DNA of 64,000 nucleotides. It comes from Smittia aterrima. Taxonomy: Eukaryota > Arthropoda > Insecta > Diptera > Chironomidae. How positions within the stretch are numbered: position 1 is the stretch's first letter; each line of letters opens with the position of its first letter. Made by a program: the position numbers and the translations under genes. This document shows positions 22,191 through 33,922 of the stretch, one piece after another. Where the stretch lies: contig CP093829.1 in NCBI GenBank assembly GCA_033063855.1, positions 10,860,243-10,924,242 on the forward strand, read 5' to 3'. Under the pieces are notes generated by a model that was given only the letters and a program-made list of their open reading frames with translations, was not told where the DNA came from and did no database searches.

Positions 22191-25100
22191 AAATATATTT
22201 TGTACTTAGAATTTCTTTGTGTGTCGCACGTTTTGTTTTGCAAATCAATAAAAATTAGCAAGTGAATCTTTTCTTTTTATCATTCCGTTGATAATTAAAA
22301 TATTATTCGATCGCTAATAATAAACGAACAGTCGCGTACATTGTTGTCTTGTTGACCAAAAACAACTCAAAGCATGAGGTCAAGTTCTTAAATCAGAAGA
22401 GACGATGTTCCAAGAATAAAAAATTACGATTGTTAACAGAAAAAAACGAAAGAAGAAGCTTACGATGAGAGCATCGAAATGACATTTATTGGATAAAGCT
22501 AACGTTTCAATGCTGAAGGCTTCCAGTGAAACATTCGACTCATGCAACGTTGAAAAATTGTTTGCCGGCTCGAAAACATTTCCATTTCATTTCAAAGTGA
22601 TCGTTCGGTTAGTGAAGACTAATTTTTCAAAACGCGGATCGTGAGAGAAATAATAAATTTTAATTTGAGTTTAAAACAATGTTGATGAATAGATATCGAG
22701 ACAATTAAAGTTTCGAGTTCTGCTTTTTTGTGGATTAGAAGAAAAATATCAACTGAGGATTACTCTGACAAAGATATCTCGAAATAAACGTGAGTTTCTA
22801 ACGAATAAAGAGAAACGAGTTTCTAACGTGAGAACCAAGAATGTTCTTTCAACATTGAAACGAAAAAAATGCCAAAATATAAAATTGAGTTATGCATTCG
22901 CGAAGCAACGAAAACCGGTTAGGGCAGCAAAAATTCATTATCATCGAAGACGAGACGAAAGGCAAAAACCGAACAAAAAGTGCGATTGTCATGAAAAGCC
23001 AATTCAAGTTCCTCAAAAGAAATCGCGGAGGAAAATCTTTAAGTTACAAGAAATTAATTTTACTTTCCTTTGACCATAAATAAATTTCTCGTCGTCGTCT
23101 TCCTCACGCAGCTCAGATTGTTGAACTCACTTCTTCTTCTTCTAGAGCCACTGCACTTTGAGGCTTTTTAAATATTTTTTCAAGACTCAAATCACAAAGA
23201 AGAGTTTTCCTTTTACTTCGATAAAAAAACGGCTGAGCTTGCCAATAAAAACCTGCAGGCTTCAATAAACAAAGCAGCGCTAAGTGTTGACTCACTCGCT
23301 CACCTATATTTGTTTTGTTTATGATGTCAATACTGAGTAGTGTGGAAATTTTTGAAACATTCGAACAGGTTTACTCGATTACAGAGCGGAAAGGAAATGC
23401 GGGTGCACTTTGAACCGTTCGCTTCTGTGTAACAGATCACGAGACTAATCGAGAGAATCCTTAGGTTGTGCAACAGCTGGAAACAGATGTTTAACAGTTT
23501 TAGTAAAGCCCTGAGAAATGTTTTCACACGGAAATACAGGAAATGAGCCCTTGAAATAAAAAAATGTTTTTGTATGCAAATTTTTACCATTCACCCAAGC
23601 GAAAGTGTTAATTTGGAATGTCGAACCCATGGATGGCGTGTCGACGAGAAATTTCAGCCCTTCATAAATAAATCTCAGCACTTTTTACGACTTGAAAGTT
23701 GATTGCTGAGAAACGAATTTCGTCAGAGTGGAAGCTAAATAGCGATAAGCTCTCGCCGAGCCCAAGTAAACGCAAGTTTTGATCACATAAAAGGAAGCTG
23801 AGCGTGTATAAACATTCGTTGACCTCATATCGAATCTGGTTTACGCAAAAAAATAAAAAACAATTTTCTCGAGTGTCATTGGCATCATTAATCACTAAGT
23901 CGATAACTTGAAACTCGCCTTAAGTTTTGGCGAGAAAAGCCCATTAAAGATCGCTTTAGGTTTGATTTGGATTTCAAGCGACACTCTTGATAAATTGACC
24001 CGACTCGAGTTGTTCGTGTTCGACGAGAAAAATCAAATCAAGTCCAAAATGCAAATATCTGTCAATTGATTTGAAGCTCAAAAGGTTCAATTAGACATGA
24101 AGCGCTGCAATTCAGAGGAAATCAAAGTTCAAAGACACATCAAGAGCTAATTAAAATAAATTGATAATGGAATGTTCGCTTGAAGACGTTTTTTCTGCAT
24201 CAGTCAGTCAGTTTGAAGCTCAATCTTAGTTCCTCATGTCTTGATTGTTATGATGACGGGGCTCGAAACGTCTGAAGCACTTTTTTGTTTAATATTCTCT
24301 CACGTTATGATTCTCAGTTAACACAGACGCTTTTGCAATGTTTTATCTTTTGTTCGGACTGAGTTATGAACAGTCATTTTTACTCCACACGAGCTTCGCT
24401 AGTCCGATCTCCATTGTTTATTTCCCTTAAGCGAGCAATGTGCACGCTTGTAAGTAAAAAACTCAGATTACAACAGAATCGTGAAGTTGATAATTTGGCC
24501 TTTGAATGCGACTTGCCATAGGTGAAGGCTTCTGCGTCTTCCTCTGTGGAATTTCTTTTGATCGTCGGACCTTAAACGAAGATGCCCCTGCTTCTTACAT
24601 CACGCAGTTTAACGATTTGCAACATAAACTTTCGATTTCTTTCGTTTGTCATTGAATTACTCTGTTCGACTAACTAAAGATGCGATGTCAAATTACCGCA
24701 ATCAATTAGACCTCTCCAAGCATCAAGTAAATTAAAGATTGAAGATTAGATTTTAATTGCCTTTTGAACGTGTTTCTTCTTCGTTTGCGATGCTGTCGTC
24801 TCAAGCTCGTCTTTGATCGTTCGAATAAAAAATAATCAAAAGAGAGAAGATTAAGTTTCGATATTCACAAAACTCCGCAACTTGTCGCTTAATAATGAGT
24901 CAGTTTCTATTCAGCAAACAATAAACTCTAAGAAAATGAATGAATCATCTTATTTTGATATTCAAATGGCGATGTAAATGAGAATTACATTCAATATCGT
25001 TTGAATATTGAGTGACGACATTGCGTGAAAGGATCGCATGAGGGAAGTCCGAGATGGGAGAACTTCAAGGTATCACTCACTCACTCATTCGCTCAATAGC

Positions 25101-25473
25101 GTGAGATTATTCGGCTAACGCGTAAACTTCCTGTTTCAGAAAGTGAGACGTAGTCAACCAAGAAAGATCCATATTTCCCAATCGATTTCCAGACAATGAA
25201 ACGACCGATCCGTTACGCTCGCTCAGGTTGAAGTTTCCTTCTAAGCGTTCAATCAAACTCGCAACTTTCTCTCTATCGCGACATCTCAATTGACCTCACA
25301 AGTATGGAAATTTTATAGAATCTCGCTATCACAAAGCGCGCAGTGTTCGCGGTCGCAGTCAACTCAAGGTTGCGATTATTCACGGCTTTAATTAATTCTG
25401 TTTTGAAAGCAATTTCATTTCATTAAAGCTCCTCTCATTTGCTTTTGATTAATTCCTGTTTAATATTTTACAG
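22191..25473. other. Intergenic region after the dynein gene
   Basis: 3.3 kb without a supported gene. Frames up to ~85 codons here have no recognisable motif and no splice partners. The last ~200 bp probably contain a non-coding first exon of the next gene, since its ATG directly follows an acceptor (TATTTTACAG at 25464-25473). A possible RNA hairpin at 24955-25015 is described under findings. Confidence 0.5.
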
Positions 25474-26994
25474 ATGGCACAGCGACATCGGCTCAGCTCG
25501 ATGAGCGATCACAGTTCGCCATCAAGCGACGCTTCAGAAAACTCGGAAATGTTCGATGCTTCCGACCTGCCACACGACAATCTTAACTTGGAAACGATTT
25601 TAAACTCCGAAGTCACCGAGAGCGAACGACAACAGATCGAAAGCTTTTTCAGTGGATTGGGAACAGAGGTTAGTGTCGATTAAAAGGCGAAATGTTGACA
25701 TTGATCAGTCATAATTGAAATCACAAGTGGAACATATTGTCGCTGATCGTTTTAATCGAATTGCGCTTCGTTAGTTTTAAGATTCGCAAACATCATTCAC
25801 AAAGTAGCGAGCTCCGTCTCTTATGTAAACGTATGTGAGAAGAAAAACGGTCTCACGTGCTCGACGCGAGTTTCTTTAATCAAATTATGACTCATACAGG
25901 CTTTTGTTTGCAAGAAATCATTGTTTGCACTTCAATTATTTTTACGTGTTTCGGAACATGACGACACGATGTGCAAAGCATTGTCAAATTTCTGCGCTTC
26001 CCATTTCACTGCGATTGACATTTCGAAAGTGACGGGAAGATGTTTTGGGGTCAAAGCTTCAAAGAAATTTTATGCAATGTCTTCTTTTTTCTCCGATCAA
26101 ATCCACTCATTACTTTTACCAAAGCAACGTGAGAAGTACGCAGAGAGACACAATGATTTGCTTTCGTTCTCATCTCATAAGCCTAATAACCTAAATACAT
26201 TCTCATATGGAACTCTACTGACTCAATTCGATGTGAATCTCTTAATTACTTTGTTTCATTACGGCAAGTTTTGTCGTGAGAGTGCAGAACTATCTGGAGA
26301 CCCCAATCACCCCTGACGACAAACGATGATGTAGTTTTTTGAATCCACCCATTAATTAAATTCATTTAAAATCGCGTAAAACAGCTGCACTAAGGCCATG
26401 TCATGTCTCTGTTTATAGATCTTCATCAGTTCAACACTTGCGAACTTGTATGAGGGCGTAAAGAAGAAGGATTGGCGGCTGAAGTACACAGGTGTTCCAG
26501 TTCTGATGTACGATAAGGGATCTGCAAAGAGTCGAAGTTCACCACGAGTTACTTTTGTGCTGGCTGAACGCGGAACATGCTTCGCTCTGTGGAAAGATAC
26601 AATCGACTACTTATCCAATTATAAAGTCTCTGGTCCCGCTTTTCATACGATGTGCCTTTCGAGTGGTGAGATATTTTGCAATTAGAGCTTCCGAGAATAA
26701 ATTCTGACATCATGCATTCGTTTAGATCACAGCAAATATATTGGATTCAGTTTCGACTCACAGAATGCAGCGATGGAATTTTGGCAGAACATCGAACGGT
26801 TAACAAGCAACCCCGAGAATATTGCACTCTCCGCGCCAGGACGGAAACGCAAAACGAAAACACAGAAACCGAAGCCGTTGCCTCCCAAATCGCAGATATC
26901 GAATCCCTGTCAGTTCCTTCACGTAACTAACGTGTCTGCTGAAGACACATCACGTTATCATAGTTTGCAGGTCTTTATGAAGAATAGAGAATAA
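25474..26994 (+). CDS. Small protein with PH/EVH1-like block and CRIB-like motif
   Basis: The CDS is join(25474..25668, 26419..26665, 26726..26994), 236 aa; introns are 750 and 60 bp. The N-terminus is Ser/Asp-rich. Residues about 66-185 read as one compact domain: a strand-rich part with TGVPVLMYD and VTFVLAERGTCFALWKD, then a C-terminal helix (AAMEFWQNIERL) as in PH-superfold/EVH1 domains. A basic Lys/Pro stretch follows, then ISNPCQFLHVTNV at 205-217, close to the CRIB consensus I-S-x-P-x-x-F-x-H-x-x-H-V that binds Cdc42/Rac, with Asn in place of the second His. The order resembles the front half of WASP-type proteins, but there is no VCA tail. I do not recognise a named gene. The ATG sits exactly at an acceptor, so 5' non-coding exon(s) are expected. 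AATAAA is at 27051-27056. Confidence 0.75.
25669..26418 (+). other. Long first coding intron of the CRIB-like gene
   Basis: 750 bp between a GAG|GTTAGT donor and a TTTATAG acceptor. It contains a 131-codon open frame at 25921-26316 with no recognisable motif and no matching splice sites, so I treat it as intron. Confidence 0.6.
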
Positions 26995-27566
26995 GAAATA
27001 TTGTTTAAGATTAAATCGAGACAGAAAAGATTGCAGACTGATTGCTTTAGAATAAAATGTGTAATCGAAGACGAAGGAAAACGCCCAGCGTGGTTCGATA
27101 TTTTATGGATAAAGTATTAGATTAATGAGAAATGTTTTGAATCGTGTCATGTTCATCAAAAAAAGAAAACTATCATTTACTTCGTTTATTTGTTTCGTTC
27201 ATCATGTGAGAACAAAGTGTTCTCAGAAGCGCAACATAATTGAGCGGCTCATTGAGCGATTACATTAATCAACTTTAATTGTTTTAATAAAGTTTTAATT
27301 CTCTCAACACATTCGTGTTCTTATCTCGTGTTGTCGTCTTCTCTTCAATTAAAATTTTGACCCGCAAGTTTCCTGAAATATTTCAATGAAACTAATGATT
27401 CCGCTTTTGCTTAACGGAAAATAGAAATTTAAAAGATTTGAATTTTTATTCATCGTTGTATTTGTTTGAAAAATTAAAAGACTGAAGTTTGCTTTTGTCC
27501 AGAATGAGTGAATTTATTATGATGAAGAGGAAGGTTAATCTCAAGGCAGCTAAATAATTAAATATT
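26995..27566. other. Convergent 3' intergenic stretch
   Basis: It holds the plus-strand AATAAA (27051-27056) for the CRIB-like gene and the minus-strand AATAAA (27518-27513) for the coiled-coil gene. The remainder is AT-rich with no gene seen. Confidence 0.6.
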
Positions 27567-30286
27567 TTAAAACTTTTTGCTAAAATCCAAATCGTCTTCA
27601 AAGTGATGATCGAATCCTGAATCGATGTATCTTCGGTGGGCAGGACTATTGGAACTCATCGGACGACATTGAGATGATGAAGTTTGTGGAACTGGTTCAT
27701 CGAATCTCGAGCAATTGTTTTCAGGAATAGGCGAGGAAGTTTCATATCGTCGTGATAGCAGAGTGAACTCTTGATGTGCATTACAAACGGTTTGAAGTTT
27801 TTGTAGGATTTCACATTCGGGATTTTCTCTCGCGTGTAGCAAACGAGCGACTGAAGACTTGAAAGTATGCAATTGCGAAAGCTTGTGGTTTGCTTCGGCT
27901 AGAGCGCTCTTAACTCTTGCCAATTCTTCTCTCAAGTTCTGTAAGAAGAAAATATTCAATTAAGTTACTTCAAACGAAAGATCTAATGAATTTACATTGA
28001 TTACAGCTTCATCACGCAATCTACGATCATTTGAGCAGTCGACAGCGGATCGAGCTCGGGTTTTGTATGATGACAGTTGTGACATTAATCGACTCTTTTC
28101 ATTTTCTAAACACAAGACACGAGCTTGCAACTCATCAATCTTCCGTGCCCTTTCCAAAGCCGTTATCTATTAAAAACAAAGTGAAACGTTTAATTTTTTT
28201 CACACGAAACTTCTCAACAAAGTGTCACCTTGTAATCAGTTGCATCAGCAAGTTGAGCCTTCACGTCAGCTAATTGAGTTTTAACTTCCAACAACTGATG
28301 ACATGCTCTTTCATTTTGCTTATTGTTTCGACGTGCACGACACAACGCCTCGTCGCGTTCTGTTTGCAAAATCGCTTTTCCTCTTGCGTTGTCTTCGAGC
28401 AAAGCGATTTTCCTTCGTAAAAGTTCCAAATGCAAATCGCGTCGTTGAACTTGCTCTCTCAATACGCGAACTTTTCTTTGGAGAGAATAAACCGTCGAGC
28501 TCTGAAACAGAAGATTTATCAGTGAATCAGAATAAAAACAACACAATCGTTTTACCTCTTTTAATGGAATGTCGTGACAACTTCGTTCGCGCCTCAATTT
28601 CGGTAAATGATGGTGATGATGATGAGGCGTTGGAACTTCGTAACAACTCTTGTCGCAACTGTCGTGCGAATGCTGCTCTGAGTGAATGGCTGATCTTTCA
28701 GCACGTTCCAACAACTGTTCAGCTAGCGAATGAGTTTCACTGCCATGGGCAGGTGGATCAATACAATCGCTCCAGCATAAAGCTCTCGCTAATCGTACTA
28801 AATAATCCGACATCGACAAATGTTCGTCTCTCAATTGGGATAGCTCGGAACATGCTTTCTCTAATTTCTCTTCCGATGAGGCTCGCTGACACTCCTCTGC
28901 TCGTATGCGGCATTGAGTCGTCTCTTGTGTTTCACGTAATCGAGTCGTTTCAACGCCAAGTTGCTCTCGCAAGTTACAAATTTGCTAAGAACATGCGGAA
29001 AAGTAAAAAGTGAGATTAACGGATTATTGTAGAAACTACCAAGTTCGCATGAATCTCAAAATACTCACGTTGTGCATAGTTTGATTCTCATTCATTATTT
29101 CTCGAACTTTATCTTTGATGAGAGACTCACATGGCTCGGCGACGTTAATAATCGAGCCAATGTTCTTCAAAAACACTAAACGGTCGTTTTGCACTCGGTC
29201 GAGACTTGATTGAAGTCGACAACTGCGTGACTCAAATCCACGAAGTTCCTCTGCGAATTTTTTAAAAGAAGAAAAAAAGATAATTGAAGGGCGGATTAAG
29301 AAACTCATTCCGACGTACCTCGAAGCTTATCGGATCCCATGTCGGTTTCCGTTAATCGATCACGCGTCAATTGGAGGTCGCGTTCTGTGCTTTTGCAACG
29401 AGCTTCAAGGCCTGTTGTTATCGTCTTGAGAGACTCGATTTGTGCAGTGAGATGCGAACGTTCCGTAGTGCTTGCATTTCGTAAGCTGTGAAGCTCTGAC
29501 TCGCATGACGTGAGGCTTTCACAAGTCGCTGCCAATTTCGATCGAAGCCGTTGAAGCTCATTAACAACATCATTCGACTTTGTTAGAACGCAGTCTGACG
29601 TTATGTGGGAATTATCGCTGACGTCTAAGCCCAAAATACATCCGAGCTTTCGGATCATATCAGCAAAGTTGGATTTAGTTTGCTCACGAAGGTTTTCTTC
29701 GGATGCGAGGTCAAGTTCCAATCGACGTTGCTTCGAACACATTTCCTTGACCTTCTCTTCTAATCCACGTTTCTCACGCTGGAGCGTGCTTGATGTCTGT
29801 TCACTCCGAAGATGAAGATTTTTTTCGCGAGTTTCCGTTGCCTGAAGACGTTGTTGGAGTGACATGATGAGTGCAGACTGTCGTGCTCCTTGAGCTCGCA
29901 ATGTCTCGCATTCGTTTTCTTTCGCGCATAGTCCAGCCTTCGTGTCTGTCAATTCGTTCATCAAACGATCGCGTTTATACGTCAACGCAGCAAGTTCACT
30001 TCTCAATGTTGTCACGAGATCAATGGAGTGAGACAAGTGATCGCCTGTCAAGTGATCGATGGTACATGCCATATCATTCTGTTGAAGAAAGCAGAAATAT
30101 TTTGAATAGCAAATCCTAAAATTGATGTTTTCACGAAAAGGAAAATCGATAAATCTATTTGCGTTGTAAAAATAGAATCGAAGGTAAAATTGGGTCAAAG
30201 ATGAAAAATCGAAAGGAAAAAACGAAAACTCTTTCTCTTGAATTTCTCACGTGATGATGGTGATGGTGATGATGATCTTTTGGCAT
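27567..30286 (-). CDS. CCDC170-like coiled-coil protein with histidine tracts
   Basis: The CDS is complement(join(27567..27938, 27996..28166, 28229..28501, 28556..28984, 29069..29250, 29319..30078, 30251..30286)), 740 aa. Exon 1 encodes MPKDHHHHHHHH and joins in phase to NDMACTIDHLTG. Almost the whole protein is heptad-rich coiled coil (for example ELAALTYKRDRLMNEL, LIMSLQQRLQATE). A loop-like interruption around residue 450 holds a second run of six histidines (TPHHHHHHLPKLRRE). The C-terminal ~50 residues are Ser/Pro-rich and unstructured. Length, ECETLRAQGARQSALI and the domain layout fit coiled-coil domain-containing protein 170, a microtubule- and Golgi-associated family, but coiled coils are weak evidence and another structural protein is possible. 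A minus-strand AATAAA is at 27518-27513. Confidence 0.72.
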
Positions 30287-33200
30287 CTTCCTGGACACTT
30301 TGAACACAAATTTCAATCCTGAATCGTAAATCCTCCGAAGTGATCGACAATTAATCCAGTCAATCGTGACACTTCCGAACTGAACACAAACAGGAAATGT
30401 TGTCTTTCTCCTTAAACCATTTTCAAGAAAGAAATTGGCTTAAGAAAGAAACTTTCAACTTTCTCGCTTTATCGAACCGAAAGCGAACGTTGAATGAAGG
30501 AATTTTCGATGGAGAAATTGTTTTGCAAGAAAATTTCTTTGAAATGGGGGAAAAGCTGTTGTTGATTTGAAGTTGTGTATGAAGTTATTTTCAATACATT
30601 TGCGATACGGAGAACTGTTCCTTTTATTTTATTTTGTCGAATTAAAATCGATGTAAACAAACGAGGCTTGTTGATATGGGAACGAGTGAAATTTCCGAGT
30701 AAAAAATAATTTCATGCGATTTCTCGGTGAATCGGGCTGGATAGGAATGTTGGATTATGCGGGGGAGGGATTAGACATTTATAGCTTCGTCGTAGAAACG
30801 ACGCAAATTCGTCTGACATCGGAACAAACCTTATCAATGTTACGACAGAGAACATCAAATATCTCCCAATCCTTTTCACTATTTCCAGTTCCATCGTCAG
30901 TTGTTCTATGTGACATTCTCTCTGTTCGTTTTCACTCTACTTTGGAGGTGTCACTTTTATTTTTAGCTCGTAATTATTGCACAACGACCTTTTCATTCAA
31001 AAACTTTTTTCAATGGAAATATGTTTCATTGTTGAAAGTTTTCCTCTTTTTTCACGTGAAATTCCGATATAGTTTGCACACTTTGTAACTTTGTTTCGTT
31101 AATCCATTTAGAACGCGATGAAAAGCGTTTTTCATCCAGAAACGCAACTGCCGTCGGGAACTTTCGCAGTATTAATGAAGAAGAAGGGAATTGTTAAACT
31201 TTTAAAGCCGGGAAACGTCAAAATTTTGCTTTTATGTCGCTCCTTGTGTTGGGGCTTTTCCATGGAAATTTGTTTGAATCCTCTAACGACGTCTGAATTT
31301 CGAATAATAAATAATAATCGAATCGCACGGGATCGAGGCGTTTAAGCTCAGCGAATGAAGGAAAGGAATTGCACTCTCGGGAATTTGATCCATTTGCTCG
31401 GCATGTGCAATAAAATTGAGTGCGAAAATCGATTTTTGTTTTGCAAGTTGCTCATCGTTTCAAGCTTCCAAAGCAACTCCGTTCTGCGTTTCAACATCAA
31501 CCCTTTCGTATTTTGTCGCATGATTTGATTCTGACAATCAGATAAGTCGCGGTTTGACAAAAAATATTTGTTGAATCGATCGTCGATTTCCTCCTCCTGC
31601 GTTGAACTTAGTCCTTGAAATTTTGAACGCAATTTGATTACTCATTGTGCCATTAAGACAGCAGCAAAAAAAAACATTGAAAGAGAGAAGCAAACCAAGG
31701 CAGCAGGTAAAAGAATGCACTCATGTTGGTGCGAAGGTGAAGACATGGAGAAAGACAGAAACGATCCAAGGGCGAAATGCAACAAAAGAAAACATAAAAG
31801 GATTTTCTTTCTTCTCAATTCTCTTTTGAGTTTCAGCTTCTTATCGAAATTATTGTAAGAAATTTCTCGCAAGTGAATTTTCGAGGTGCATACTGCATTT
31901 TATGTTAACCTAGCTCAAACTCTATCCTACTCAACCGAAAGGGAATAAAAGGGCTTCTCTGGACACTCGTAGGACATTCAAAGCTATTGACCACTCAGTC
32001 GAACAGTCTTCTTTCGACATCGTTGAGGAGAAGTTGTTGGTAAAGAAATATTTTTATTTTTTCGTCTCTTGGAACATTTCTTGTTCTCATCTTCATCGAA
32101 AGTTCTTCTCTCACTTCCCCCAACGAAAAAAAGAAACGCGCACTCTCTCATTAAAGAATGAAACGAGGAGAAAAATTAAAAAGGCGAAGGGAAGAATTAG
32201 AAGACGTTCTCCGACCGTTTGGTGGGTGAATTTTTTTTCTGCGTGGACTTTTTCCTCGAGAAAAAAAAGCGACAAAGAAAGATTTTTTTGTTATAAATTA
32301 CGACTTTTGAGAGTTTCGAAGAAATCTCGTCGCTCGAAGTCCATGGGCGCCTAATACAATTTTGCTTCCATTGGTCAAGTTTGACTTGAAATCAACACTG
32401 CTTGTCATGGCCAGTCGAATGAGAGGTTTTTCGGGTGACGATACATTGATATAACCAATAACAAGCTCTGTAGCTTAAGTGAACATGTAAACCCTAAAAA
32501 TATATTGGACATTCGTTGGGTTGATGCTCCCATGAAATGTTTGGTTGGACGGGATTCGCCCTCTCGTGTTCACTCGTGAAAGGGGATTACTCATTAGAAG
32601 CTTTGACGCTAATCTACGAAAATTGCGTCACTGACTCTGGGCAATTGAGTCTCGTCTGACGGCAACGTCTCGGGAAAGTTTAATATTGTCGCGTAATAAA
32701 AACAGCAACAAATTGCCAAATAAAAGAAAGAAAACACGAGACGACACCAACAGCGGCTGAAGTGCAACTGGCGTTTCATGAAATCCTGTCTCAATTTATT
32801 TAATAAATATTGCATTTCAACTTTTTTTCGCTTTACTGTGTGCCGCAAAACATTCTCGCTCGCGATCTTCTCTCACATTAAAAGCGTATTCATAGTTTTA
32901 CAAAAGCTGCATTTTATATTTAAAGTTTGAACTGGATCACGCCAAACCTAAAGTTTCTCTCCCAAAAATAGTTTTTTAAAATCGCCAGTCGTAGCGTATC
33001 ATGAAATTCTGCAGCTATCAGCCGAGCTCGCATGCATACACCGTCGAAGTGCATTTCAGTGTCTGCGAAAAATCGCTTTCTTCAATTTGCGATTTTCATT
33101 CGAGTGCAGTTTGCGGTTCTCGCGGTTGAATAAAAATCTAATCAGTGCAAATTGATTGCAGAAGAAGTCATCAAAACTTTAAGTTTTAGTCGAATCAAAC

Positions 33201-33922
33201 GAGACAACCCCATAAAGGTAAACTTTTCTTCGGATGCATGTGAAACTAAGCTTTGTACGAATCGCATAACACTCTTGTTTCCATGTCCTCCTGGTAGTTT
33301 ATACATTCAAAAATTTTAAATAATGAAAAATGACTTCGCATATTGGATCGGATTGGATGAGAGGTTAGTTTCGAATTCGCCAAAAAATCCTCGAAACACG
33401 AACCTGATTACTGAGTGTTAGCGGTTCACAATTTCATGTAAGCCTGATGAAAGTAGCAAACTGGAGACTCGCTCTTGAAGGAATTACATTCTTCAAGTCG
33501 CAGTACTCAGGCATACGAAGTAGAATGCGAATCGTATTCGTTGGAGCACCTCGCGTAAAGGTCCAAGAGCTCAGAAAGAGTTGCCTTCACTTGTTGGAGA
33601 ATAGAAGCAAAATTTCTTTTGATTTCTGTTTGGTGATACTAAATTTTGAACTTGACTTATTCCCACAAGCGTTCAATTTGAGAATAAACGATAACAGTTC
33701 CCAAAAAGCCGCAGACTTAAAAACAAACTAATTTACGAACACAGTCCCAATTTAAAGTAAAGTGGGCCGTTTCAGGCCTCGTAGCGGAATTTCTCACGCG
33801 CACACTAATCGTTTCAAACACATCCCAGTATTCTGTTATCGCTTGACTCAACGAGTATAAAAACCAATATTTTTGTTTACTTGCTAGTTGAGAGCTGCGA
33901 GTCTGCATCTAAAGACGTGAAA
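30287..33922. other. Intergenic region between CCDC170-like gene and aldose epimerase
   Basis: 3.6 kb with no supported gene. From about 31.6 to 32.3 kb one strand is strongly purine-rich (long AAAGAGAAG-type tracts). Around 33.05-33.22 kb there is an initiator-like TTTCAGTG and, 160 bp later, a clean donor (CCATAAAG|GTAAAC), which could be an orphan 5' exon. The TATA box of the next gene is at 33856. Confidence 0.45.
33856..33863 (+). promoter_or_regulatory. TATA box of the aldose epimerase gene
   Basis: TATAAAAA at 33856-33863 lies 60-67 bp before the ATG at 33923. A start of transcription near 33887 (GCTAGTTG) would give a 5' UTR of about 35 nt. Confidence 0.6.

Noticed and set aside
25921..26316. 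131-codon open frame within the first coding intron of the CRIB-like gene
   Set aside because: No recognisable motif and no splice sites that keep frame with the flanking exons; skipping it gives a sensible protein.
30714..32354. Several open frames of 90-124 codons in the gap before the epimerase
   Set aside because: They are Lys/Phe-rich or Leu/Phe-rich translations of purine or pyrimidine tracts with no domain features.
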